Part shown: positions 22,711-34,277 of the stretch, in pieces | How the letters are laid out: each line of letters starts with the position of its first letter | Numbering within the stretch: the stretch's first letter is position 1 | From: Clavulina sp. PMI_390 | Lineage: Eukaryota > Basidiomycota > Agaricomycetes > Cantharellales > Hydnaceae | Direction of reading: 5' to 3' | NCBI GenBank assembly: GCA_015039315.1 | Contig: WIDE01000023.1 | Span: forward strand, 196,363-260,362 | DNA length: 64,000 nucleotides | Program-made: the position numbers and the translations under genes | The notes under the pieces: model-generated | Database searches by the model: none | What the model was told of the DNA's origin: nothing | The model's input: the letters and a program-made list of their open reading frames with translations, nothing else

Positions 22711-25391
22711 CTAAGAGCCATACTGCTGAAGCTCATTGTCGCACATTAGGAACTGTTCCAACGAAGACACATATGCCTCCGATGCCTCTGCCTGTCTCGA
22801 TAAGACACTATCTTTTCGCTCATAGGGTGAGACGACAGCGACAAGCACCTCCTTCCGAAGATCGGTGGCCTTCCCAAATGCGATGCGAGCATGGCGTATG
22901 GCCCCAAGGGCATACAAGGATACACCCAAATTGTGTTCAGCTGCAGCCAGATCAGCGCGCCGGTGGGCGGATTGTTGGAAGGCGATTACAGCCTCCTTTT
23001 TCACTCCATACGCTTCCTCGTACCGCCCTGTTCGGTGCAGCGCCCAACCGTAGGCATGGAGGGCGGTGACAAGGTCCAAGCCCCATATCTCCCCGAACCG
23101 CACATAGCGGTGCTCGTGATCGGTAGATGACGTCGATGGCGCTGGAGCTTTTGGTGGGGCCGGACGACCATAAGCCTGTTCGGCAGCCCGCCGAAGTTTT
23201 ACGCACTCCCCAAGAATCCGGCATGACTCGTCGAGCGAGCGAGGCCCGAGCTCGCCAAGCGTAAGACCATAGTTGTACATGGACTGAGCGAGTGCAGCGC
23301 GGTGCTTGGGAGTGGGGTCCGCTTGGTACAGGATTCTTCTGAGAGCAACAGCTGCTTCCTCTGCCTCGCGTGCCTCGCGGAAGCGCCTTAAAGAACCGAG
23401 AGTGACACCATAGTTGTACAGCGACGCGGCAAGATCCCAACAGTGCCGCTTATCTTGCTTATACAAAGCACGACGAATTGTGATCGCCTCGGCTTGTACC
23501 TTGCACGACTCCTGGCTCCTGCTCCCTTGGGCTTCTGTGTCTGTCCTGTACTCGTGCAGGCAAACGCTATAGTTGAAGAGGGAGTGAGCTAATTTAGCGC
23601 GATATATGGGCGAGGAAGGTTCTGCAGCGACTAGGATCTGGCACAATCGGATATGCTCTACCCAGAGGAATCGCTCCTCAATATATCGCTCGGATATATG
23701 CAAGTGAGCAAGGATGGGAAGCAGGTCTTTGAGTAGCTCATGTCCTAGAGTACGTGCGCGAGAGCTCAGTCGGCGATCCACATGCTCTTGATCCCATAAT
23801 CGAGAATTTTTCTAATTCAATCGATGCGATAAGTTGGTGAGTTTCCATCGCTTTATGGATGTGAAGGTGTCAACTGACCAGGGCAGACTTGTGAGCATCT
23901 CGGAGCGACGGGTTATCTTGTCGAAGGGATGCCTCCAATAGATTAGTGATCTACGCAAAAGAAAATTAGCCTCTCACAAATGCTGATAGGGGATATACTA
24001 ACGGAAGATGTTCGAGGGACATGATACAAGCAACGTAGCCTCTCTTTCACTCGATTTCGAATATCTCTAGCAAGCTCTGGATGCTGGATATTACCGTCTA
24101 CAAATGACCCGTGATATTCCCCACCGAGGTGTTCTTGGATAAGGGAGCAGAAGAACCAGCAGTTGGCCTATTGGACAATAGAGTTCAGGCATCGACGGAT
24201 GGAGTGAAATAAGCTTGCGTGCACGTACCGGCCACACTTGATATTCGCGGATCTCTTCGGTAATCACCACGAGGAAATGACGCAATTCGCCCAGGGTAGG
24301 AATGGTCTGAAACTCTTGGCGGTTTTCAAATCGCCCTGAACCAATGAGATCCTTCTTCTCGGTAGCCAGTTGTGCCTAAAAGGTCGTGGACGCGTCAGCG
24401 CTCGCGCTAACACAAACACGAGCTAGCAAAGCCTGTTCAAGTAGTTTGCTTACCACATCGTTCGAGTCTGTTGTCCCGTTGCGGATCAGGCTATATGTCG
24501 AGTTGCCTTTCCCGAGACGGCGATCGAGACGCAGATACACGTTTTTCCGCCCACTCCTCTTGAGTTCGAGGATGATGAACCGATGACGAATCGCGCCTAG
24601 CCGTGTCTGCGTGTAAGTCTCCGTGCGCACGATTTCCGCTCGTTGGAGGGAACGATGAAGCCTGATAACTTCGCAGAAATTCGAGAGGGGGAGAGCGTGC
24701 GCTGCATATATGTTGATGATATGATCCGATGCCGAAGAGAATACCCGACGGCGGGCTTTTTCCAGCGGCGAGAATGATGAGAACATCGATATGTTGCTGA
24801 GCCGCCTGCTGGAAGGACTTGTCGGACTCTGCGGTTCATCATCGCACACTGGCATTTGCGTAACCAGCGATCGTCGTTCATCGTCGTTGAAAAAATCGAA
24901 CTAGAAATTTGTCTGGTCGTGAGCCCCTCAAGCTCTACTCCGTATAATCAAGAAAAGAAGACATACCACCGTTGAGTTGGAGAACGCGTCATCAGCCGTG
25001 GGGGGTGCAAGCAATGCCTTATCGGTAACCAGGGGCCCGAGCACAGGGATTTTTGGTTTCAAGGAGTCTCTTTTGGAGACTAGCGTGCTCGCCCGAGTCA
25101 CTGAGACCTTGGGGCGCGTGTACGGTGATGGGGGTACTTCTAACCGGTCTCCGAATACAGGCTGCAACCCAAAGAGGTATGTCACCGCGAGATAACACAC
25201 AGACTAAACTTAGCGCTGCCTAACCGACTTACCTGTCGCGGGGAAGAGTTTGTGGATGAGGTCTGGTCCGAGCTATAATCAGCGACTAGGGTGACATAGT
25301 CGACTTGCTTTTGGCTGTGAGGTGGTACGACGATGGCTGGGGGGACCGCAGCGCGGAGAGCGCCCATGGAAAATCGGTTGGAATCCTTCAT
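22711..25391 (-). CDS. TPR-repeat protein with a conserved His/Asn-Cys N-terminal domain, member 1 of a head-to-head pair
   Basis: The ATG at 25391 (MKDSNRFSMGALR) follows a stop-free region with only a GTG upstream. A variable Ser/Pro-rich N-terminus (about 180 residues over three exons) precedes a conserved domain: LHRSLQRAEIVRTETY, LGAIRHRFIILELKRSGRK, VYLRLDRRLGKGNSTYSLIR, TLGELRHFLVVITEEIREYQ, ANCWFFCSLIQEHLGG, PELARDIRNRVKERLRCLYH. The last exon (23781-22711) is about 350 residues of tandem TPR-like helices marked by LFNYSVCLHEY, LYNYGVTLG, MYNYGLTLGEL, LHAYGWALHRTGRYEEA and EHNLGVSLYALGA. No signal peptide, membrane segment or NB-ARC/NACHT motif is seen. The His-strand followed by an Asn-Cys helix resembles permuted papain-like (LRAT/PPPDE-type) folds, but that is inference. 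I do not know the function. Confidence 0.75.
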
Positions 25392-26619
25392 TGTAATGAG
25401 AGATAAGAGAGAAAAGGAAGAGAGAGAGAGTAGTAGGAGAGGTACGCGGCTAGCGGGCTTCACTGTAAGTCAGAAAGCATCAAGCTAGACGGTCCAGCTG
25501 CCAAGGAAGCAAGTGGTTGGACGCAAGACCGGTGCAAGTGGGTGGGTTTGTTTGGAGAGGCCCAGGGTCAGGAGATCTCCTCTAGGTTATATCAAACTGA
25601 CTCTGAATCACACTATACATGTCGCAATTAGCCGTCTTACCAGGGACCCGAGAGACGCAGACGGAACTGGAATTACGACGAGAAGCCATTACATTGGGCT
25701 GACGCGCGCCTGCTCAATAAGCTCGAGAAAGACTAATGAGGAGCAAATCGTGGGATGATTTGCGGCTCGGTGTTGTCATACTACCGACCCCAGATTGTGT
25801 GCCGAAATGCTTTGCTGCGCCCGTTTGAGCAAGTGGGGTCCAGGCAAATGTGAACGATCTCATGGGTTGACTAATTAGCAAAGATTTCTTCCTTGGTCGT
25901 TTTATGTAGCAAATTAGACCGCGAACGTGGCCCAGTAGACGACGGGATACCCCAGGAAAAAAACCTCGGTCGGAAGCGAGCGGTCGAAGACGATGCTTAT
26001 TGATAATTTTGCGTCAGGGGGTGTGTCATCATGGATGGCTGTGACCAAATGTCCAGGAGAATGAGTGGTGGCTGCAAAACCTGACGCCCACCATGTCAAC
26101 GAACTTTCCAGAGGTGTAAAGACAAGGCTGATGAGGGGAGGTCAGGAAAGGTTGACAGCTGTCACAACAATCTTACGCTCCTTCATGGCGAATGCCGAGT
26201 CGGTGTGCCCTGCACTCCAACTTACTCCATGACCACGTGGAGCGACGAGCTCGACGAGCCCACATTACTTTCCCCGCCTTCTCGCAATTCATCAATTCAT
26301 CCCCTTCCAGACCAATATTCATGTCGCGGGTAGCGCAGATCAGCCCGTGCTTGAAGACGCGAACATGTACGCGCAATGTGATTGGTTGTGGCCACTTGTG
26401 GGGGGTTCGATTCAATTCAGTTGGCCAAATCAGGCAACACCCACCCCTCCAGCGTGCTTGCTATCGACTGCGTCCCATGTGTTTTGACTGAACCCCTGCA
26501 CACCGTCCACGCTACTCGTATACACGCCATCTTTTATTGCTTATATCGACCCCACTTGCTCTACACTCCACTCTAGACGCTCTATTTGTGCTCTTTGCTC
26601 TCAACAAACATCTTTGCAT
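25392..26619. promoter_or_regulatory. Shared 1.2-kb bidirectional promoter region of the TPR pair
   Basis: The two paralogues are transcribed away from this spacer. It holds no supportable gene. A purine-rich strip (AGAGAGAGAG class, near 25400-25440) lies just upstream of member 1. The stretch before member 2 is C/T-rich (26480-26610), as in many fungal 5' UTRs. No symmetric element common to both ends was found by eye. Confidence 0.45.
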
Positions 26620-29361
26620 ATGTTCATGACAGATTCTCGACGACCATCAACAAGTACGCTGGATACTAATTCGGAACACCTCTTGGACACCCCACCCTCG
26701 AGCGAAGATGCGCTTACGCAGCTCATTTCCATTCAAACTGGTGAAGAACTCTTCACGCTGTCCCAGGTCCCAGAGGTGAGCAAAACGTGGTCGTCATACC
26801 CCCCCACAATCGTTGAAGCTGGTTTTCTTGCAACAGCTAGAGCTATTTGACTACACTTTTGATCAAAGCCAGCAAAATTCAGACTCGGAAGAGCAGCCAC
26901 CAGCAGCAGGACCATCGAGACTCCGCAAACCTCGTCCCCCACCGATCAGCCGGAATGTGTCCAGTTCTGTGGAGGAATCTTCGACCCCAGAAGGGGACCC
27001 ATGGATCACAGTGGATGCAGAGGGAGGGCTATTACCAACCACCGATCTTGCTGATCAAGATTCCGAGTCTGCTGTGGCAAGTCACCCCCATTGCTTTTTG
27101 CATGCTGTGTCAATGCGCTTACATTGTTGTTGTCATTGTTCTGTAGTACGACTTTTTCATTGAAGACGATGGGAAATCTCTCCTAGCCGATCTTGAAGGG
27201 GAGAAATTCCCCAGACCGGTGACAGAAGTGTTGACAAGGGCCGAAACATCGCTCAGTGTCCGCACTACCAAGCGCTCGCGTTTTTCGCGAGGCATTCGCG
27301 GCCTATCTACCGTTTCACATAATACGATCGAATCCTTTGGGTCTGTCGTGCTCTCTCTATCACAGCTTTGCGACGCCATAGAACGGCATCGATCCCTTCA
27401 GCGCGCAGAAATTGTCGCTACCGAAAGCTATGCTCTCTGGATGGGCGCGTTTCTCCACAGATTCATTGTTCTGGAGCTCCATCGCCAAGGCAGGAAACCT
27501 GTTTATCTTCGATTGGACCGTCGATTAGGCAAGGGTGCCTCAACCTTCAGCCTGATTCGTTCCAGCGGGTCCACCCCAGCCAATGACGTGGTGAGTCGGG
27601 TGCCACCAACTTGGCTCCTTGAACCTATTCGACTCATTTCCAATATTTCCAATGGGATTCTAGGCTCAATTCGCTTCGTTCAAGAAAGATTTGATGACCG
27701 GGGCCCGCCTGGAGAATAAACAACTATTCGAGAATGTTCCTACTTTGGGCGAGCTGCGGCACTTTTTGCTGGTGATATGTGACGAGATTAAGACGTATCA
27801 AGTGTGGCCGGTATGTGATATTCCAAAACGTATCGGCGGATCCACATGAAGAAGCTGATCAATTGTCTCCGCTCCACAGGCGAATTGCTGGTTCTTCTGT
27901 TCGCTTCTCCAGCAGCATCTGGCGGGAGAGCACGAAGGTCGCTTCAAGGAGGGCGGCATACAGTACCCGGAATTGGCTCGCGATATCCGTGAACGCGTCA
28001 AACAGCGACTACGATTACTCTATCATGTGCCCATGGCACTATCTGTAAGCTCTTTTTCTTTATGGGAATATGTCATGCAAAGTTAACTGTGTATCCATGC
28101 GTGGTGCAAAGATAACTACTTTATTGGAATCATTTCGTGACCCTACATACGCCATACCGGAAGACAAGCTGAATGCTGCCTTGGTGAGCCTTCCGCACTG
28201 ACCAAGCTGTCAACCTCATCAGTGTGTAGGAGGAGCTCACTTTCGTTGGGTTCGATGTAGGAACTTTCCCGAAAGTGGGATCTGGTCGAGAACAATCCTT
28301 CCCCTCGATCTCGTCGCGTCGCAGCAGCGCTCATACACCAATTACTTCCTGTCCTTGCCCATTTCCACATCTCCAAACAGTATCTCCCTGAGCGTCTCCT
28401 GTGGAGGCAGCATGTCGAGCTCTGCCGCCTCCTGCTGGATGCAGACCCGACCGCGACTCGCCTTGGTGGCGAGCTTGCCCATTCACTCTTTAATTATGGT
28501 GTCTGTTTGCATGAGTACCATACACCATCCGAACCACCAGGCAGTCGAATACAAGAGTCGTGTGCCGCGCAGGTAGAGGCTCTTGGGATCCGCCGTGTCC
28601 TCAGTACGTACGACGAGCGACAAAAGTGGGATCTGGGAGTCTCGCTTCACAACTATGGCATCTCCCTCTCAGCTGCGGGTCGTGTTCTCGAGGCATGCAA
28701 CATTGAGGAAGAAGCTGTTGCGCTACGAAGGGGGTTCTACGATGCTGAGCCCTCGTCAATGAAATATCGCACTGCGCTAGCACAATCCACGTATAATTAC
28801 GGCCTCTCCCTCGCTGAGGCGGACGCTGCGGGCCTTTTGGACTGCATCGACGAAGCATGCAAGGTGCTCGAGCAGTCGCTCTGGCTCCGGCGCCAAGGAC
28901 GCTCTTCCATGGCTGCATCAACAACCACCGCACGCACGTCCTCCGCCACGCTCAACGATGTCCGATATGGGGACCGATGGGGACTCGAGCTCGCTGCGGG
29001 GCTGAATGCACATGGGTGGGCGCTACACTGCGCAGGGCGATACAAAGAAGCATGCACCGTCAAAGCTGAAGCTGTCGCGGCATACCGCGCCTCACCCGCC
29101 CATCGGCGCACTGATCTCGCTTCGGCGGTGCATAACCTCGGCACGTCGCTGTACGAAGTGGGGCGCCTACAGGAGGCCCACGATTGCTTTGGCGAGGCGG
29201 TGAGGATTCGCAGGCGTGATTGTGAAGTCGAGCCGGCACTATACCAGGCGGACTATGAAGTATCTTTGCATGATTTTAATGTTTGCCGAAAGGAGATGGA
29301 GGCGATGGAACGGAAAGCTGGGATACTTGATTCTGATTCGGGGGTAGAAATATCGTTGTAA
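26620..29361 (+). CDS. TPR-repeat protein with a conserved His/Asn-Cys N-terminal domain, member 2 of a head-to-head pair
   Basis: The start is ATG 26620 (MFMTDSRR) or 26626. After a variable acidic, Ser/Pro-rich N-terminus come YDFFIEDDGKSL, HRSLQRAEIVATESY, LHRFIVLELHRQGRK, VYLRLDRRLGKGASTFSLIR, TLGELRHFLLVICDEIKTYQ, ANCWFFCSLLQQHLAGE and PELARDIRERVKQRLRLLYH. These are collinear with member 1 and share intron sites, for example just before ANCWFF. The C-terminal exon has the same TPR-like series (LFNYGVCLHEY, LHNYGISLS, TYNYGLSLAEA, LNAHGWALHCAGRYKEA, VHNLGTSLYEVGRLQEA) and ends at 29361. The variable N-terminus has diverged far more than the rest. A cytosolic location is inferred from the lack of a signal or helix. 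Function unknown. Confidence 0.75.
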
Positions 29362-29492
29362 ATTACTGTAACAATACAGGTTTTTTTCCGGGTTTGGGCG
29401 AGCACAGTAAGTAGTGAAGCATGACTGATCATGAATACAAGAACAGGTGCGTGAAATTCGTACAACAAAAACCAAGAAGGCGTAAGTATTCA

Positions 29493-32400
29493 TCAGAGGT
29501 CAACCTAAGCATCGTACTAATGGTGTGAAGGGTGCAAGTGAGTTGATCGTAAATAGTACAGAGAGCGTAATCGGTGCTTACAAGGATAGAGAGTCCAGTA
29601 GCCCAAGGAGTGAGGCGGTTGTCATCCTCAGGGTCGAGATATTGCCACATCTCAGCCTTGGGGCCAGCGCCCGGCTTCATCGTGTAGAAGTCGCCAGAAG
29701 GTGTGACCACCTCAGATGGACCCACGACAGTAGTCTTGAAGCTATGGGAGGGCGAGAGTCACGAGTCAGCTAGTGCCTGAAATGTCTCGATAGCTTTGAG
29801 AGAATACGTACCGGCGGAGGGTTCCGGTCTTGCCACCAGCACGGCGAACGTTCTTCAGGCTGAATACAGCCTGAAGGGTCGTCGCAGCAGTTCCATACAC
29901 GAACTCCTCACCCAAGATCTTGAACACACCGTCAGCCTGGAGCAGAGAGTAGGCGGTGGCAGGGCGGTTGGGGTCCACGTTGGCGGGAGAGGCGAACGCT
30001 GCCTCATTCTGACCAATCGCGGCAAGGTCGAGATAGACGCGCTGGTCCTTGTCCAAGTTGTTACCAGCAAGAGTGGAAATCGCCTTGGTCTTACGGTAGA
30101 TACCAGGGACAGCAGGATCCAGACCTGAAAGTTGGAATCGTGTCAGTCAGAACTAGGCCAAGATACTATAATAATAATGACGTACGAAGAGCCTCGCGAA
30201 CGTAGCCCATCAGCAGGATAAGAGAATCGGTAGAGTACGATGCAGATAGGGCAATGATCTTGTCCTGTAGGGCCTTCTTCTCGGCATACTCTGCCTTGGC
30301 TGCGGCAAGGGCTTCAGGGTTCGAAGAATATTGCGGGGGAGGGAGAGGTGCAAGGTAGAAGTTGATAACGTGGGAGTAGACTGTATTGGCAGGTATACGT
30401 GAGTACTTGAAGGAAATCGATATGCTTAATAGACTCACTCTGCGAAAGTTCGACAGAGGCGGTGGCAATGAGACCCAAGATGTCCGATGCAGTCTCAGGG
30501 ACTGGTGAGTTAAGGCCAGCGAAGCGCTTGAGGATGGCATTGTTATACTCCGTCTTGTTACCACGGATGAAATGCTCGGCGGCAGAGAGGATACCAGCAA
30601 TGACCTAAGGAAAGAGAATCAGATAATCGCACTTACCAGAGGCACAAAAAAGACGGGGGGAACTCACGCCGCCCTTGATCTCAGTTACAGAGTACTGTAT
30701 GAAGCGCATGAGACGCTCAACACTCTCTGCAGCTTTCACTTTGAGAGGGATCTTAAGCGAGTTTTCGGGCTCCGTATAGATGTAGCTAGAGGGGAAATTT
30801 GGAAATGAGTGGCGATTCTACTTATTATAAGAAGATCAAAATACTGACGTGTAGATCTCGCGGAGCATGAGGAACATCTGCTGCTCAAAGAAGATACCGC
30901 TTGGGTCGAACGTAGACTTGAGGGGCAGACCAGCCTATTTTCCACAGCAGATTCCGAAGAAAAAATGAGGACGCTAAGAACTATCTGAGAACATGAGCGA
31001 GACGCACAACTTGGCTGGAAGACCAGTGGACTGGCAGCAGACGGAAAATATCTTTGACGAGATCTACTGTGTGCTTCGAAGGATCGGCCAAGGTGAGGCT
31101 CTTGTCCCTCACAAGTGCCAAAGCCCTGTCATGGAACCAGGTGAAGGTCTTCTTGAGATCGTCTGGGGTGGGGGTGATGAGTTGCTTCAATAGGGTTGTC
31201 GCCTTGCCGAATGACACAGGGTCATCAACCACCGCCAAGAAGCCCTTGTTGAGTTTGATATCGGTGATGTTTTTCGCGTATAGAGTGACGTAGCCAGGGC
31301 CGGCGATACCGACGACGTCCGTGATAGCCTGGGCGTCCGTGATGAGTTTGACGGGTAGTTGAGGAGTTGGCCGCTCGATAGTGTAGCGGTCGAGGACGCC
31401 ATTTGTCTTGAGCACGTTATCCATGCTGTACTTCTGGCCTGTAGGGGTGACGAGAGGGAAATGCGTGTAGACTGAAGTAGCGTTGTAGTGGTTGGGCAAA
31501 GCTCTGTGAAGAATGCGGCCCAGCATACCACCATAGGCGGCATTGTTGACATTGCGATTACCCTCTAAAGGAGCTCAATGGATTAGCCTAGCATTACTAG
31601 GAAGAGAAGTGAGATAGACCTTACCAGTGAATCCGAAAGGAGTCAGATTGAAAGGTGTGCAATCATACGTCAAGTAGCGATCGCCACGGACAAGAGCAAC
31701 TGCGTCAGCCAAGATGGCGCTGGAAAGAAAGGGATTAGGCTATGCTAAAACGCTGATAAGGGGGGACATCACCCACCGGCTCATACTATTTTGATTTAAA
31801 GAGCCAATGATCAACCCACAATCCTCACGGAGAAGATCAATCAAGAAATCACTCACGTATAACTTGGGCACAGCCCCGCTCCGGGGCCAACATCCTTTGA
31901 CTGTTCCGCGACAAGGCCAACATACAGCTCCAGATTCTCTGGGTTCCTGTACAGCTTCCTCGCGGCATCAGCGATCTTAGGGTCAGGGTTCCACTCTTCA
32001 AACGTTGAGTAGGGCTTGAGGCCCAAGAAGCGACGGAAGTCATTGAGCGAGCAACAGCCCCAGTTACGAGCCTGCTCAATACCCAAGATCTCGATGACAC
32101 GCATGACGTGAGGGACACCACGCGCCTTGAACGCGGCTGCAGGCACAGACGTTGCTTGCTGAAGGGCTTGTGCAAGCACATCGTCCGAGTACCGGTATGT
32201 GGTTGGGTCGCGCTGGTTGCGGCCCCAGGGAACCTTAAGATAGTCGCGTGGGGCAGCATCGACTTCGTACAGCAGCTTGTTTCGCTCAGCAGTCGACATA
32301 GAGAAGAACTTCTCGAGAGATAAGTTCGCGTTGGGGTCCTGGGTGTTGACGACCTTGGTCACAAGGGTAGCCTCAAAGGTGTCGGGGGTGAGTGAGTCCC

Positions 32401-34277
32401 AGTCAGCGCTACCGAACAGCCACTGGAATTGGCCCTCTGGTGATATTTGTTACAATAAGCAAATCGAGAAGAGCCTAACGAGGGATACACTTACCAGTAA
32501 ACTTCTCATCGTCCTGACTCATCGCGGGGTGTAGGCGATACAGGGTGTTGAATTCCACAGAACAAGAGTTACCGGTACCACGCTCAAGCAGAGAGTGGTT
32601 CGTCTCACGATACTCTGAAGAAATATCCAGGGTCCACGAGGACAAGTCACTGGAGAAACATTGTCAGAAACGGAATGACTGGCGAAAACGATACTGTTAC
32701 ATACCGGACAGTCCCGAGAATTGCGGCTAGGTAGTCACCTAGCACAACCTGAGAGAAGTGGTTTAAGTGAGGATCAGAACGATGACAGAGCTCTGGAAAT
32801 GTATGACTTACGTTCGCGTAAGTGAGAGAGTTGATCAGGCGTGCAGTGTTGAAGATCTCGTAATCCTGCTTCTTAAGGAGCTCAGGGTCACCCGCCTGGA
32901 CCTCGGCGATGTCTTGGTTCCACAGGCCCCTCTCGTTGATAGAGAGCAACATATCGGCAATCCACTGGTATTTACAACAGAGTTAGCCAATTGTAGGGTG
33001 ATAATATCATAAGTCAGTATCAACGCACGTTATGATTTCGGTTGAAGATGATGATAAGCTGCAGAAGAGTCGTTAATTAGTCCTGAACTTTATAATGAGA
33101 TTTTCACTTCTCAAGACGTACTGCAGTGACACCAGGAGGTAAGTTGACCAGACGTGTCTCAGCGAAGCAGTCAGGCAGGATCTTGCCACGGCCGTCAACC
33201 ACACGCATTTTGTCTGTAGTAGAACTGTAAGCACTCTTTCCGCAGGCAAGCAGTGAAGAATAGAACCTTGGTGAGCCTGAGTGTTTCCGTAGAGGATACC
33301 CATGTCAACATAGGATGAGGTCTCGTTGATGTTCCAGTCAGTACGCGAGGTACGGAAGACGCTGTGGATGACAGTGGTCTGTACCGGTCCCTCTGTCAGT
33401 ACTCGGACTCTTCTGGTGAGCCACAAATAGAACTTACCGCATAGTTGAAGAATAGACCGGCCAAACCAGCAGGGTGAGGTTTGAACTAGAGGACGGGAAG
33501 GAAGCAGATAAGTAATGAGTCATATTGTCGCGAGGAGGAGTCAGTGGTGTAGAATACATACCCCGTCGCGCTTAATCAGGAGATCAAAGACCAAACCAGG
33601 GTCAGGAAGTTCAGCCTCGGACAACGCACGAGTGCTAGCACAGCTGCGAGAGTATGGGGTGCCCGCCTTGCCCATATCAGGCTCCAACCGACTGTTCCCA
33701 GAGCCATCGGCAGAGCGGAATTGCCAATACTCTCCCATGTTCGTGGATGGGGGGTGGGGCAAATCATTGTAGAGGAGACGAATGGCGCCGTGTGTGGCCG
33801 TGGTGACGGCAGGGCCAGGAGGGGAACGGGAAAGGAAAACGAGGGCTTCTTCGAGCTAAAGAGGAGAGTGGAATGGATGAGAAGCAAATAGAGAGATTAT
33901 GAGCGTAAATTTGGTTGGACGTACAGCCAACTTGCGATCATCGAGGCCACTGGTGAGGCCGTCAGAGGAAGCAACAGCATCAACGATTGAGTTCTGTAAA
34001 TAACGGGACGAGAGGTCAGATTGAGAACGATCGGATGAAGCAAGATGCGGCATACAATCAACTGCAGGGGAGGGGCCTCGATGGGCACGCCGCGCTGGAA
34101 CTGGCCTCGGATGGCATCAATGCTCCTGTGCAAGAAGGATTCGGAAGCTTTGTCGTCAAAATCAGAGGTGACAGCGGGAATGGGGGCGGCTGAACGGGAA
34201 GCGGCATCGGCAAGCAGCGACACGTTTTCCAGGCCTGCCTCCACGGTGTGCAGTGCAGAAGAGAAGATAGATGACAT
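29493..34277 (-). CDS. ppo: Ppo-type fatty-acid dioxygenase (haem peroxidase domain plus P450-like domain lacking the haem cysteine)
   Basis: The ATG at 34277 starts MSSIFSSALHTVEAGLENV. About 15 exons encode two domains. Peroxidase/dioxygenase part: GEYWQFRSADGSGN, VIHSVFRTS (distal His), SSYVDMGILYGN, FNRNHNWIADMLL, and VEFNTLYRLH, with the catalytic Tyr and haem-ligand His. P450 part: HFPLVTPTGQKYSMDNVLK, a retained ExxR (YVREALRLDPAVPGIYR), then QADGVFKILGEEFVYG, where the normal Cys before Leu-Gly is Ile. Family members oxidise oleic or linoleic acid to hydroperoxides; the P450 part usually isomerises these to diols that act as psi sporulation factors. This copy should make the hydroperoxide but not isomerise it. 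The 3' end is uncertain: a last splice gives a stop at 29493 or 29505. Confidence 0.88.

Noticed and set aside
22711..29361. Calling the TPR pair NLR/STAND immune receptors
   Set aside because: No Walker A, Walker B or other NTPase motif of NB-ARC or NACHT was found in either gene; only helical repeats and the unassigned domain are visible.
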